A stretch of DNA of 64,000 nucleotides from Anniella stebbinsi (lineage: Eukaryota; Chordata; Lepidosauria; Squamata; Anniellidae). This document shows positions 11,545 through 23,181 of this stretch, piece after piece; within the stretch, counting starts at the first letter, position 1, and the number at the start of each line of letters is the position of its first letter. The notes beneath the pieces were generated by a model. It was not told the DNA's origin, ran no database searches, and saw only the letters and a program-made list of their open reading frames with translations. The DNA lies in the NCBI GenBank assembly GCA_029215795.1, contig JARDYH010000002.1, forward strand, positions 293,229,973 through 293,293,972, read 5' to 3'. Position numbers and translations under genes: made by a program.

Positions 11545-14500
11545 GCCATTTTATTATTATTATTTTATTATTATTTATTTCATTTCTAACCCACCTCTCC
11601 ATCCAGATCGAGGTGGGGAACAACACTAAATATAAATATAAAAACAATAAAATAGATAAACCATTAAAACAGATAAAAGCATTATTAAAAACATCTTAAA
11701 ATTAAACTGGGTAGGCCTGCCGGAAGAGAGCAGTCTTCACGGCTTTCTTAAATTCCAGAAGACTGCTAATTTGCCGAATGTCCTCCGGCAGGCCATTCCA
11801 CAGCCTGGGAGCGGCAGAAGAGAAGGTCCTCTGGGTAACACTCATCAGCCTAGTTCTGGCTGGCGGGAGTAAATTCTTCCCAGAGGACCTAAGTGTGCGG
11901 GGCGGATTATACGGGAGAAGGCGATCCCGCAGGTAACCTGGACCCAAACCATGTAGGGCTTTAAAGGTAATAACCAACACTTTATACATCACCCGGAAAC
12001 TAATGGGCAGCCAGTGGAGTGATTTTAAGATTGGTGTTATGTGGTCACCCCTAGGTGTACCGGTGACCAACCTGGCTGCCATATTTTGAACTAATTGAAG
12101 TTTCCGGACTAGGCACAAAGGTAGCCCTATGTACAGCGCATTGCAGAAGTCGAGCCTCAAAGTTACCAGTGAGTGCACTACCATCTTTAGGTCTTCCAAC
12201 TATAGGAAGGGGCGCAGCTGGCGTATCAGCCGAAGCTGATAGTAGGCACTCCTGGCCATCACATCTATCTGGGCTGTCATTTGGAGCGACGGATCCAGGA
12301 GTACCCCCAAGCTGCGAACACAGTCTTTCAGGGGGGGTGTAACCCCATCCAGAACTGGTTGACACACCTCCAAACCCAGGGTGTGGCCTTTGACAGCAAG
12401 CACCTCCGTCTTGTCTGGATTCAGCTTCAGTTTGTTTTTCCTCATCCAGCCCATTACCGCCTCCAAACATTCATTCAGAGGAGACACACTATCCTTAGCT
12501 GACGATGTTGTCGAAGGAACAGAGAAATATATTTGGATGTCATCAGCGTACTGATAGCACCCCGCCCCATGCCTCCGGATGACCTCTCCCAGCGGTTTCA
12601 TATAAATGTTAAACAGCATTGGGGAAAGGATGGCACCTTGTGGTACACCACATAGCAGCTCCTTCTTTGAAGAGCAGCTATCCCCAAGCATTACCATCTG
12701 GAACCTGCCCGAGAGATAGGACCGGAACCACTGAAGCACAGTGCCCCCGATTCCCAATCCCCTCAGGCGTTCCAGAAGAATACCATGGTCGATGGTATCG
12801 AAAGCCGCTGAGAGGTCCAGGAGTACCAACAGGGACACACTCCCCCTGTCAATACTCAGGTGTAGATCATCCACTAAGGCGACCATAGCAGTCTCAGCTC
12901 CGTATCCTGCCCTGAAGCCGGTTTGAAATGGGTCTAGAAAATCTGTATCATCCAAAACTGCTTGGAGTTGGGAGGCAACTGCCCTCTCGATCACTTTGCC
13001 CAAAAACGGAAGATTTGATACTGGCCTGTAGTTATTAAGGTCCAGAGGGTCCAGGGAGGGCTTTTTTAGAAGCGGCCGTACTACCGCCTCTTTAAAACAT
13101 GTTGGAAAACTCCCCTCCCTGAGAGATGCATTAATAATATATTGTAGATGTGATCGAACTGCATCTCCTCCCTGGACGACAAGCCAAGAAGGACAGGGAT
13201 CGAGAGGGCAAGTCGTCATCCTCACTTGTCCAAGCAGCTTGTCCACGTCCTCAGTACTCACCAACTGAAACTGATCCAGTGTAATTCCACTTGCGGAGTT
13301 AATGGACACTCCATTGTCAGCTTCTGCTATAATGATGGCGTCTAAGTCGGCTCTTATCCAAGAGATTTTATCTGTGAAATGGTCATTAAAGGCATCACAG
13401 CGAACTGCCGAAGGCTGTAAAATCGGGTTCAGGGGGGAAGGTGCCTGAGTTAGACCCCTCACCACCCTGAACAGTTCTGCTGGACGTGAATTCGCAGATG
13501 CAATGCGTGCAGAGAAGAAAGCTTTCTTCGCTGCACGTATTGCCACTCCATAGGAACGAAGATGTTCTCTATGTCGTGTCTTGTCGGATACAAGTCGAGT
13601 TTTCCACCATCGTCGCTCCAGTCGTCGTCCTTCCCGCTTCAACTCCCTGAGATCTTCAGTATACCAAGGTGCCCGATTAGGAGCGGGTCGGAGAGGACGT
13701 TTGGGGGCGATCGTGTCGATAGCCCTAGTTAGATCTTGATTCCAACTGTTAACCAGGGCTTCTACAGGATCATCGATGATACCAGCCATAGAACCCTCTA
13801 AGGCTTTCTGAAATCCAAGAGGATCCATCAGCCTTCGAGGGCGGACCATCTTAATCAGTCCGCCACCCCTGCAGGGGCAGGTGGTAGCCGTGATACTAAC
13901 CCTGACCAGAAAATGGTCTGTCCATGACAACACAGAGGTATTTAGCACCTCCGCCCACAGATCTGTCTGTTCAGAACTGAAAACAGCATTGAGAGTGTGA
14001 CCTGCTGAATGTGTAGGTCCAGAGACCAATTGGGATAGGCCCATGTTTGTCATGGATGCCATGAACTCCCGAGCTGCACCTGACAAACTGGTCCCGAATG
14101 GGATGTTGAAGTCGCCCAGGACCAAAAACCTGGGCAATCCAACACCAGCTCCGAGATCAGTTCCGTGAGCTCGGCCAGGGAGTCTGATAGGCAGTGGGGT
14201 GGCCGGTACACTAACAGAATCCCTAGTCTATCCCTGGTCTTCAGACTCAGGTACACACACTCGATGTGATTCAATTCACGGACAGGAAGTCTGGTCAGGT
14301 TAAGATTATCCTTGTAAACCACAGCTACTCCGCCCCCCGCCCACTTTCCCTCACCTGCTCACTGACACAGTACCCAGCTGGGAGGGCCTGGACCCATGTC
14401 GGGCCACTGTCATCTCCCAGCCAGGTCTCTGTGAAACATGCCAGGTCGGCCTTCTCATCTAGAAGAAGATCATGGATGATGTTTGTTTTATTTTTAACCG

Positions 14501-14670
14501 ACCTGTCATTACATAGGAGCAAGGAGTACAAGGGCACCACGCTAACCTCTAGACAAAATTACTCATGCTGTGCTAGTTTGTGGGCCAGCAATATTAGACA
14601 AATGGCGGGCAGAATAGAACCAGGGTCATCGTGGGAAATGATTCCCTTAGCACATTTTATCTAAATTCCC
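11545..14670 (-). mobile_element. L2-type LINE, near full length
   Basis: This is a non-LTR retrotransposon running right to left. It has an APE-type endonuclease, a reverse transcriptase, an L2-like C-terminal region and a 3' UTR that ends in an ATT/AATA-rich tail at about 11545-11590. The tail form and the C-terminal LWNGLPEDIR motif point to the L2 clade of the Jockey/CR1 group rather than L1. The 5' side fades out near 14670, so the copy is probably 5' truncated. Smaller pieces of the same family lie at 27177-27780, 30010-30262, 37300-37635, 45000-45190, 50097-50440 and 57240-57590. Confidence 0.88.
11702..14540 (-). pseudogene. L2-type LINE ORF2: endonuclease and reverse transcriptase
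   Basis: The protein would nick target DNA and copy the element RNA into it. Reading 14540 to 14325 gives the N-terminal endonuclease part with NDRSVKNK and TETWL. Frame changes near 14330 and 14125. The long open frame 14137-12200 (645 codons) then has LGDFNI at residues 7-12, TDH at 73-75, RPVSNLP at 371-377, AAFDTIDH at 444-451, GVPQG at 497-501 and the catalytic YADD at 530-533. It stops at a TAG (12202-12200). The same frame continues without a gap through 12199-11702 with an intact 165-codon C-terminus holding LRLDFCNALY and LWNGLPEDIR. One amber codon and two frameshifts are thus the only breaks I see. Low damage suggests a relatively young copy, but it is not active as it stands. Confidence 0.88.
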
Positions 14671-15621
14671 CCACTCCCACCTCAGTCACTCACATTTTGG
14701 AAGGACCTATTCCCTGAACTTGGGACATAACAAGCCACTCTGGACACCCTGTTTGCAGATACATAAAGAGACACACATCTTGAGCAAGCATGGTAACAAA
14801 GTAGCAGCAAATGTACTGGCTTTTTGTTTTTTTGTTTTTTTGTTTGTTTAAAAAACTAATCATTAGCTTAGTGCACAATTGCATATATTTCAAAAATGAA
14901 TGTGGGAGAATGTTAAAAACACATGGTTCGCCTGCAGAGCTTGATGGGAAATCTTATCCCATTTAATAATGGAAAAGGAGGAACTGGGATATCAGAAGTA
15001 GGGATGTGTATCGTATCATTAAAATGTACGATAGCGATACGATACGTTCTTTATCATGCATGCAGTTAACGATACGATAGGAAACCCTACGATAATGATC
15101 GAAGACAATAAAAAATCCTACGTATTTTATCATTTTATCGGAAGGCTCTTTCTCTTTTGCCGCCACATGGATGGAGCTAGAAGGTGGGGTGTGCTTGATG
15201 AGACTGACAGATTCAGTGACCAATCGTGCAGCAAGGATTCTAGCAGGCTCCAATCACAATGTTGGAGGAGGGCATAAAACCACCACACTTGATGTTCCAG
15301 CTCGGTTGGGAGTTAGGTGTTGAGGGGAGAAGAGTGGATTTTGTTGGAGCTCTGTCCTGGCTCCTGGGTCTTATAGTTACTTGGTGGTGAATTGTTGAAG
15401 ATTCATTGTAGTCTTGCATCTTTGTGTCTCAGGTTCGTTTGGCTGTGCGTTGCTTGTGTGTTTGAGACTTTGAATTATAATTTTTTTCTGGTTGGTTTGA
15501 TTGAAGGGTTAGGTTAGCATGAATGGGGGTACTGTGACTGAGGGATTGTGTTTTGTCCTCTTCCCTGTTTAACTTTCTTTAAAAAAAACAAAATATTATA
15601 TATATTTTTTTAAAAAAAAAT

Positions 15622-15676
15622 TCTCTCCCTCCCTCCCGCCCTCCCTCCCCCCCCCCTCTCTCTCTCTCTCTCTCTG
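15622..15676 (+). repeat. CCCT/CT simple repeat
   Basis: CTCCCTCC-type units run into a C tract and then a pure CT run. It lies inside the left part of the 14999-20321 element. On the minus strand it makes an Arg/Glu/Gly-rich open frame of no significance. Confidence 0.85.
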
Positions 15677-16370
15677 TGTTTGCTGAATTGACTGCGAGTG
15701 TGCTGGTGTGTTGTGTAGCCTGCTACACAGGATCTGTGTGGTCAGAGCAGCACACAAACTCACAAACTGTAGGCAAAGCATACATTGTAATTATTAATTG
15801 CAATCACTTTGTAGCAGTATGAAACGTGGCTCTGAGGCACGCCTTGGGTGAGGTGGGTCTGGGTCTAGGAGAGATTCTGTTGCTGCTGGGAGCAGTTCTG
15901 GGGTGGCTGTCTCTCCCTCTCGCACATTTTATTTCTTTTTGAAAGACACTGCTCCATCCAATGTTTCCAGTCTGGAGGGACTGCTATAGTGAGCCTTGAG
16001 TTGAGAGATTCCTGTATTATTATTTTTTGTCACTACGTCCCTGGGTCATGGAGTCTGTTACTGAGGGACAGCAGAAGCATCCCCCTCACACAGTTTTTTA
16101 AAGACTCTGGTCCAGGCAATGTGCCTACCTCTACCCTGAAGGTGACTTATATTAATTTGGCAATATGCCTATCTCTACCCTGAACGTGACTTATATCAAT
16201 TTGGCAATGCGCCTACCCAGAACGTGACTTTTATTTGCCACTGCTCCAGCCAATGTGTGCAGCTCTGGCATGAAGAACTGCCCACCTGCCTGCACAGGAA
16301 TGGCAGGCAGACTGGGTCATTTTAATTTTCAAGCACGATGAGGTCTAGGCGGTGTGTGAGGGTTGTTTTG

Positions 16371-16830
16371 ATGGGATCCTCCAGGTTTCCTCGCTACCTG
16401 GGGTATCTCCTGGCCCAATGAGGCCCTGCCTGCTAAGGCTGGCTAAAAAACCTGTAACGCCCGTGCTATTCCCTTACCCCCAATCCTTTTATTATTTCAT
16501 TTGTACTTAAACATGCATGGCCTAATCTCTTGAGTCAAGGCAGCAGCAGTTCTGCTACTGTGGTGGAATGCATCCACTCACTGTGCCATGCACGCATGGG
16601 TGCGGATAATAATAATATGCTTTTTAGTTTTTTTTAGTTTTAGTGGGATCCATCCTGCAGGTTTCCTTGCTTCTGGGGTATCTCCTGGCCCAATGAGGCC
16701 CTGCCTGCTAAGGCTGGCTCTAAAATAAATGTAACACTGTGCTATTCCCCTACCCCCCAATCCTTTGAATTTGTAGACATGCGTGGCCTAATCAATGAGA
16801 CAAGGTAGCAGCAGTTCACCATCTTCTGAT
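16371..16830 (+). repeat. Tandem duplication of ~190 bp within hAT-like element
   Basis: Two diverged copies (about 16371-16565 and 16643-16830) share GGGGTATCTCCTGGCCCAAT and GCCTGCTAAGGCTGGCT, and both end in a TGAGNCAAGG-type stretch followed by GCAGCAGTTC. A 60-bp stretch near 16230-16330 and repeats of CTACCTCTACCCTGAA near 16120-16200 show earlier rounds of internal duplication. Confidence 0.7.
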
Positions 16831-17650
16831 TAACACATTTTACTTTTATGACTGCATATGGAAGGCACTGCCTAGGTTTGTCCAAAGGTTTTGAAAGTTC
16901 ATTGTATTCATAAAAGTATTCATAAAAATATACCTATAAGTCTCAGAAGCAGCAGCATGGAGTGCATTACCAGAAACAGTGCATGTTGTTGAGAGCTTAC
17001 TTCTGAGTAACGCCTGTAGCTATGCGTCTGAAATTGGGCACAGATGAGTCCCCTCAAGGCCATCTGTAAGATGGCCATGAGTACTGGACGATGACGTCTC
17101 TTGAAAAAGGACCACATTTCAGCCATCTGAAACAGTGTATTTGAAAGCTTATTTCCGAGTAACGCTTGCACCGATTGTTCTAAAAATTGGCACACAAGAC
17201 TAGTAACACTCAGTCTGCACTGTGACCAAGTTTCAAACCTGTAACTTGGAAACTTAAGAAGTTTAGGCCTTTCTGACTCAAAAATCAACTCTAGAGTAGA
17301 GTCTCTAGTAGGGATGTGCACTGACCCCCCGGATCGGATCGGATAGCGTATCGGAATCAGACCTGGGGGGTTGGATCGGATCAGATCAGATCGGAGGATG
17401 GTCGGATCAGATCGGACCGGATGTCCGATCCGGATCGGACACCATTTTGAATGCTTTTTCCCATAGCCAAGTATTGTTTTACAAAAATGCCTATAACTTT
17501 TTCATTTTTAAAGATAGAAGGATGAAACATGGGCACATTGTAGACTGGTTAGGGATAGTTATCTGTGAGAAATTTCAGAAAGATTGGTGCATGCATTTTG
17601 TGGCAATTAATTTTTTAATAAATACCCAGGAATGCCTATAACTTTGTCAT

Positions 17651-17727
17651 AGGGATTCATTGGACAGTACTTGCCCATAGGGAATCATTGGACAGTACTT
17701 GCCCATAGGGAATCATTGGAAAGTAGT
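17651..17727. repeat. 28-bp minisatellite, inverted partner of 19080-19222
   Basis: Units of about 28 bp include GGACAGTACTTGCCCATAGG. The reverse complement of this unit forms the array at 19080-19222, in line with the foldback plan of the element. Confidence 0.8.
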
Positions 17728-18179
17728 GGGGTAAATACAGTTACGCCTCCCATTTTTTTATTTTTAAAGATACAAACAGGAAACATGGGCACATTACAGG
17801 GAACACTTCGTTTGATATGTGTGTAAAATTTCAGAAAGCTGGGTCCAGGCATGTGGTGGCAAGGTGTCTGCACACACCACTTTGAAGACTGTCGAAAATT
17901 TCTCCTGTAACGATCTTAGCGATCGAGAAAGAGTGATCCTAGGCTCAGCCGTTCTGCTTGAGTAAAAAGTGAAAGTATCAAAGCAGACACGAGCCAAGTG
18001 CTTTAATGTAGTTACTTTGTTTCTCCTTTTGTAATGGATACTAGCTCAGTTGCAGCCATGCATGCAAGGATCAAAGAGATCGAGAGAGAGTGTTTCCTTT
18101 TTCTTCGCGGGAGGCGGGAGTGGGAGACGGGGGAAACCAAGCCTCTGTGGAAAAACTTTTGAAACTTTTAATCTAAAAA

Positions 18180-19830
18180 TTCCATAGCCATCAAATGCCT
18201 GGACCTATAATTCTGAAATTTCTGACACATATCTACCCCTAACCCATCTACAAAGTGAGCAACTTTCAGACTTCTAACTTTTAAAATAAAAAAGTTATAG
18301 GCGTTTCTTTCCTCATTGTTTCAAAAATACCTTGCCACCACATGCCTGGACCCAGGTTTCTGAAATTTTACACACATATCAAGCGAAGTGTTCCTTGTAA
18401 TGTGCACAAGTTTCCTGTTTGTATCTTTAAAAATAAAAAAATGGGAGGCGTAACTGTATTTACCCCACTACTACCCATTTTTCTAAAATTAATTGCCATA
18501 CAAGGCAAGCACCTATGTTTTTGAAATTTCACACACATAGGTCCCAAGGTACCACCTACAATGTGGCAAAGTTTCATGTGTGTAACTTTAAAAATGACAA
18601 AGTTATAGGTGTTTCTTTCCTCATTGTTTCAAAAATTAATTGCCACACAAGGCAAGCTCCAATGTTTCTGAAATTTCACTCACATATCAAACCAAGTGGT
18701 CCCTGTAATGTGCCCAAGTTTCCTGTTTATATCTTTAAAAATAAAAAAATGGGAGGCGTAACTGTATTTACCCCACTACTACCCATTTTTCTAAAACTTA
18801 ATTGCCACACAGGACAAGCACCTACGTTTCTGAAATTTCACACACATAGGTCCCAAGGTACCACCTACAATGTGGCAAAGTTTCATGTGTGTAACTTTAA
18901 AAATGACAAAGTTATAGGCATTCCTGGGTATTTATTAAAAAATTAATTGCCACAAAATGCATGCACCAATCTTTCTGAAATTTCTCACAGATAACTATCC
19001 CTAACCAGTCTACAATGTGCCCAAGTTTCCTGTTTGTATCTTCAAAAATAAAAAAGTGGGAGGCATAACTGTATTTCTCAATGGGAAAATGCAATGCAAT
19101 GATTCCCTATGGGCAAGTGCTTTCCAATGATTCCCTATGGGCAAGTACTGTCCAATGATTCCCTATGGGCAAGTGCTGTCCAATGAATCCCTATGGGCAA
19201 GTGCTGTCCAATGAATCCCTCATTGTTTCAAAAATTAATTGCCACACCAGGCAAGCACCAATGTTTCTGAAATTTCACACACATATCAAGCCAAGTGGTA
19301 CCTGTAATGTGCCCAAGTTTCCTGTTTGTATCTTCAAAAATAAAAAAGTGGGAGGCGTAACTGTATTTACCCCACTACTATCCATTCTTCTAAAATTAAT
19401 TGCCACACAAGGTAAGCACCTATGTTTTTGATATTTCACACACATAGGTCCCAGGATACCACCTACAATGTGGCAAAGTTTCATGTGTGTAACTTTAAAA
19501 ATGACAAAGTTATAGGTGTTTCTTTCCTCATTGTTTCAAAAATTAATTGCCACACAAGGCAAGCTCCAATGTTTCTGAAATTTCACTCACATATCAAACC
19601 AAGTGGTCCCTGTAATGTGCCCAAGTTTCCTGTTTGTATCTTTAAAAATAAAAAAATGGGAGGCGTAACTGTATTTACCCCACTACTACCCATTTTTCTA
19701 AAATTAATTGCCATACAAGGCAAGCACCTATGTTTTTGAAATTTCACACACATAGGTCCCAAGGTACCACCTACAATGTGGCAAAGTTTCATGTGTGTAA
19801 CTTTAAAAATGACAAAGTTATAGGCATTCC
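18180..19830 (+). repeat. ~307-bp tandem array inside the nested element
   Basis: The marker GGGAGGC lies at 18443, 18751, 19058, 19350 and 19658, giving steps of 308, 307, 292 and 308 bp. Each unit contains two diverged sub-units of about 150 bp, both of the form ATTGCCACACAAGGCAAGC, then a GAAATTTCAC stretch, then TTTAAAAATAAAAA or TTTAAAAATGACAAAG. Since 307 is close to a whole number of codons only by chance, the open frames here (for example 18515-18946) are probably products of the repeat. Confidence 0.85.
19080..19222 (+). repeat. 28-bp minisatellite
   Basis: Four to five units with core ATTCCCTATGGGCAAGT sit in tandem, replacing part of one ~307-bp unit, which explains the irregular 292-bp step. 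Confidence 0.8.
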
Positions 19831-20329
19831 TGGGTATTTATTAAAAAATTAATTGCCACAAAACGCATGCACCAATCTTTCTGAGATTTCTCACAGATAA
19901 CTATCCCTAACCAGTCTACAATGTGCCCAAGTGTCATCCTTCTATCTTTAAAAATGAAAAAGTTATAGGCGTTTTTGTAAAACAATACTTGGCTATGGAA
20001 AAAAGCATTCAAAATGGCGTCCGATCCGGATCGGACCTCGGCGGATCAGATCGGATCGGAGGTTGATCGGATCGGATCGGATTGGATTTTCCTGATTTTG
20101 GGGCGGATCGGATTCGGATCGTGGATCGGATCCGATCCGATGCACACCCCTAGTCTTTAGAGCAAAATGAAGAAACAATATAATATTGTATTTCCGATAA
20201 TTATTGGAAATATGATACGATATGATACAGTTCACCTACCATATAATCAGAGATGATAAATTTTTTGATCCGAAATTCTGATAACGATACAATATGATAT
20301 TTTTAGGCGTGCACATCCCTAATCAGAAG

Positions 20330-22004
20330 CTATCATGGAACGTCATATGCCAAGGGAAGTGAGGACAATCAAAGTGGATTTCAGATCCCTTTTGGGGAAT
20401 ATGAATCCTTTTCAATGCTATGCAGTTCAGCCATAATTCTTGCTTTGTCTCCAGACTTTAATTTAAACTACCTTGGCTGAATATTGTCATCATCATCATC
20501 ATCAAAATGATTATTTCTTATTTCAGAATGAATGCTTACCTAGCTTGATCTGTGGGTCATTATATAAACCAACACAACTAAATGAAAACTCTCTCCCCTT
20601 GGCCAACAGGTTCCCCTCTTCCCTGCATGGCTTGTGTTGTGCAGAGTATATTGATCCACACCAGCCATGCCAAGACAGATTTTTATTATGTATGGTTGAT
20701 TTTGACCTTGGATGAATAGTTTACCCATACTCTTCTCCATTGCTGTAACAGTGATCTGATTTCTCCTGCCACGAGTCTTACTGCAATCTTACTGCAGTGC
20801 CAGCACAACAGACTGCCAGCTGCTAATGGAGCTGGCAGACCTGTTATGTACTGGTCAACTTTGTGCAGTCATATTACTTCTGCTAGGTAGGAATGAAGAA
20901 TTTCACACACACACACACACACAAGGCTACTATCTCGGAAAGTGTTACCCAGGTAAAATTTACCTTCCCATACACAGGGACCACTCAGGTAACCAGATAT
21001 AATTCTATGTAAGTGCAGCGTAAACAAACTTTGGAAAACTTGGTGTAGACAGCCAGTGGCAAAATGTTACTGTAAGTAACAAGAACTGACACTTCACTTG
21101 GAAGAAATGGCATAAACCCCTGGGTAGGGATTGTCCTATGTTTGGGCCAAACTTTCTGTCACCTTGGCAGATGCAATGGGTGTGCATCTGCTTTTTCCTA
21201 CTTTGTCTTTTGGGGCCTTGGAATTTGTGATGTCCAGTGGAATATATTGGGCTGGATCGAGCATAGCCCTTCCATAAATGGAAGGAGTGTTTCCATACAA
21301 GGAATGGGCTGCAGTCCGGTGGATGTCCCTGCTCATGGAAACGTAGGAGATTATTTTCACAGATTACCTGTGTTCCATGCAGCCTCCTGTGCCTTTTTCT
21401 ACTAGAGATGGATGAGAATTTCATTTCTTCTTTGCAAACCATGTCAACATGTCTCATTTACAATCCCAAATGTGAACAGGAATAATTTAGGGTTTGGGGG
21501 GAAAGTTTGCAAATTTCTGCTTGAGTTTGAAAAATGAATTGTTGTTTTTAAATGTGCGTTTCCCCCAAAATATGCACTTTTGAAAAATATGTATAAAAAC
21601 ACACTTTTCCCATTCAAAATGCACATTTTTTTTCTTTTTGAATGAGCTGAAAATGGGTCAAAATTTAAAACAGGAATGAACCAAAATGAACTCTAAAGTG
21701 AATTTTTTTAAAAAAGAATTTAGGCAACCTCAAAAATTGCTCGTTCTCCCATTCTTACTTTCCACACTGTTCTGAAGTGTATGCCAATCCTCCAGGGCCT
21801 GCAGGAATAGGCAAAAATCATCTCACAACCTTCCATGAGCAGATCTTCACGTACAGGTCTGTGGATCGAACCCATTGTTCTTCATTAGTATGAAACCAGT
21901 GGCAATATTGCAGCAATATACAGCAGCTACTTCCATCCTCCATGTTGACTGCAAAACCTATGCACCTTTGGACACCTTAAGAATCTTGTAAGGTGTGTGT
22001 TAGT
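20330..22004. other. Spacer with AC run; no gene seen
   Basis: The stretch has an ATC run (about 20489-20504) and an AC microsatellite (20904-20923). From about 21404 to 21760 the DNA is AT-rich with ATGCACTTTTGAAAA-like repeats, typical of degraded DNA transposons in this window. A 150-codon open frame on the minus strand (21457-21005) shows no motif I recognise. Confidence 0.5.
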
Positions 22005-22410
22005 TAGGGATATATGGATTTTGTAAAATTTGTTCTGTCTGTGTTTCATGGATTGCCAGGTGACTTTCATTCTGTCAACTGCTCATTGATGAAATAGGAT
22101 TTTCCCATTTTCCGAATTTGTGCAAATTCTCACTTCTGAAAATGCCCCAGTCCACCCAAAATGCACAAATCCCTTGAAAATGTGCATTTTCATACTTTAG
22201 CCTACAGGGGAAATGCACATGTTTAGCTGGCATTTTTTTAAAAAAAAATTACATATTTTTCTATGACTAAATTTGCATTAATTTTTGGGGGGGCGAGGAA
22301 TGGTCCACAAGTCTGTGGAATCCATGTGACTTGAGAAAAGCCATTATGCTGATTGGATTCCTAGAAATCCAAACTCATCTGATTTCATTGCAGATTTTTC
22401 GATATCCCTA
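22005..22410. mobile_element. Degraded hAT-like MITE
   Basis: TAGGGATATATGG at the left and CGATATCCCTA at the right form short inverted ends about 406 bp apart. The interior is AT-rich with repeated AATGCACAT-like words. Flanking 8-mers GTGTTAGT and GCCTCAAT do not match well, so the target duplication has decayed or the ends are slightly misplaced. Confidence 0.55.
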
Positions 22411-22474
22411 GCCTCAATACATGCGGTGAACAGATCTCCGGAATGATCAATATGTACATCCAACATATGCTGGG

Positions 22475-22697
22475 AAAGGCTGTAGCTCAGTGTGGTAGAC
22501 TCCATGTTTGCATGCAGAAGGTCCCAAGGTCATTCCTCAGTATCTCCAGTTATGGCTGAGAAAGGCCTCTGTCTGAAGCCTTGGAAAGCCATGCTGCCGA
22601 TCACTGAGCTTGCAACCACTGTTTTCCTTCAGCTAGGATCTAGCTCCTCAATGGACCAATGGCCTGACTCAGTGTAAGGCAGCCTTGTATGTTCCTA
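22475..22697 (+). mobile_element. tRNA-derived SINE (tRNA-Ala-like head)
   Basis: The head resembles tRNA: GGCTGTAGCTCAGTG (A box), TTTGCATGCAGAAGG (anticodon region, TGC) and a B-box-like GGTCATTCC. The body has CTGAAGCCTTGGAAAGCC and ends with GACTCAGTGTAAGGCAGC then ATGTTCCTA, the form seen in a common reptile SINE. Changes in the A and B boxes make it a fossil copy. It is not a functional tRNA gene, because it cannot fold a full cloverleaf and is followed by the SINE body. Confidence 0.8.
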
Positions 22698-22836
22698 ATA
22701 ATACCTGTAGAAGTGTGATTAGTATCCATGAGAATGTTTGCCCTCTCACTTCCCAGAGAGGATGTGGGACTTCACTTCTAAACTTTTCTTCATGGTAACT
22801 ATATCTGAGGTCAGAGCATTGTTACCTCCCACCCCC

Positions 22837-23155
22837 TAGGCTGACCATATGAAAAGGAGGATAGGACTCATGTACCTTTAACAGTTGTAGAGAAAAGGGA
22901 ATTTCAGCCAGTGTAATTTGTATGCAATTAGTTCCTGGTGAAATTCCCTCTTCATCACAACAGTTAAAGGTGCAGGCACTATACTAGAGTGACCATATAA
23001 AAAAGAGGGCAGGGCCCCTGCAGCTTTAACTGTTGTAATGAAGAAGGAATTTCACCAGGTATGAATTGCATACAAATGATGCCGGCTGAAATTCCCCTTC
23101 TCTGCCACTGTTAAAGTTACATGAGCCCTGTCCTCCTTTTCATATGGTCAGCCTA
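22837..23155. mobile_element. Palindromic hAT MITE with perfect 8-bp target duplication
   Basis: The ends are TAGGCTGACCATATG and CATATGGTCAGCCTA. The flanks are identical CCACCCCC copies at 22829-22836 and 23156-23163. The element is an inverted repeat over nearly its full 319 bp, with the centre near ACTAGAGTGACCATAT (about 22985-23000). Each arm has TTTAACAGTTGTA and a GGTGAAATTCCCTC stretch. Confidence 0.88.
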
Positions 23156-23181
23156 CCACCCCCACAAGGGAAAACCTTAAC

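Larger units (their letters stand above)
17309..20152. mobile_element. Foldback hAT-like element nested in 14999-20321
   Basis: It starts with TAGGGATGTGCACTGACCCC and ends with TGCACACCCCTA. The 8-bp flanks are GTCTCTAG (17301-17308) and GTCTTTAG (20153-20160), one mismatch. The first and last about 342 bp are inverted copies of each other, so the termini are long inverted repeats, not short TIRs. Subterminal DNA is a GGATCGGATC array at both ends. The interior has a single-copy core (about 17870-18170), a 28-bp minisatellite in opposite orientation on the two sides, and a ~307-bp tandem array on the right. No transposase is present. Confidence 0.88.
14999..20321. mobile_element. hAT-like element (CGATACGATA type) holding a nested element
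   Basis: The left end TAGGGATGTGTATCGTATC and right end GTGCACATCCCTA are inverted. The flanks carry identical 8-bp copies ATCAGAAG at 14991-14998 and 20322-20329. Subterminal DNA is rich in CGATA/ATACGAT. Removing the nested insertion (17309-20152 plus one target copy) leaves about 2.47 kb. The ends resemble those of the 863-bp element at 40943-41805 for well over 100 bp on each side. A GCATAAAACC box near 15272 may be a promoter remnant. A later reading near 15840-15990 (RRDSVAAGSSSG) could be leftover transposase N-terminus, but this is weak. Confidence 0.88.

Noticed and set aside
18515..19739. Open frames of 105-143 codons with repeated phrases across the 307-bp array
   Set aside because: They follow the tandem units and occur on both strands of the same repeats. 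No start context, domain or codon bias supports a gene.
21005..21457. 150-codon minus-strand open frame as a host gene
   Set aside because: No domain, no splice signals in a sensible arrangement, and neighbouring DNA is degraded repeat.
22475..22550. Possible tRNA-Ala gene
   Set aside because: Only the 5' part resembles tRNA; the B box is altered and the sequence runs on into a SINE body.
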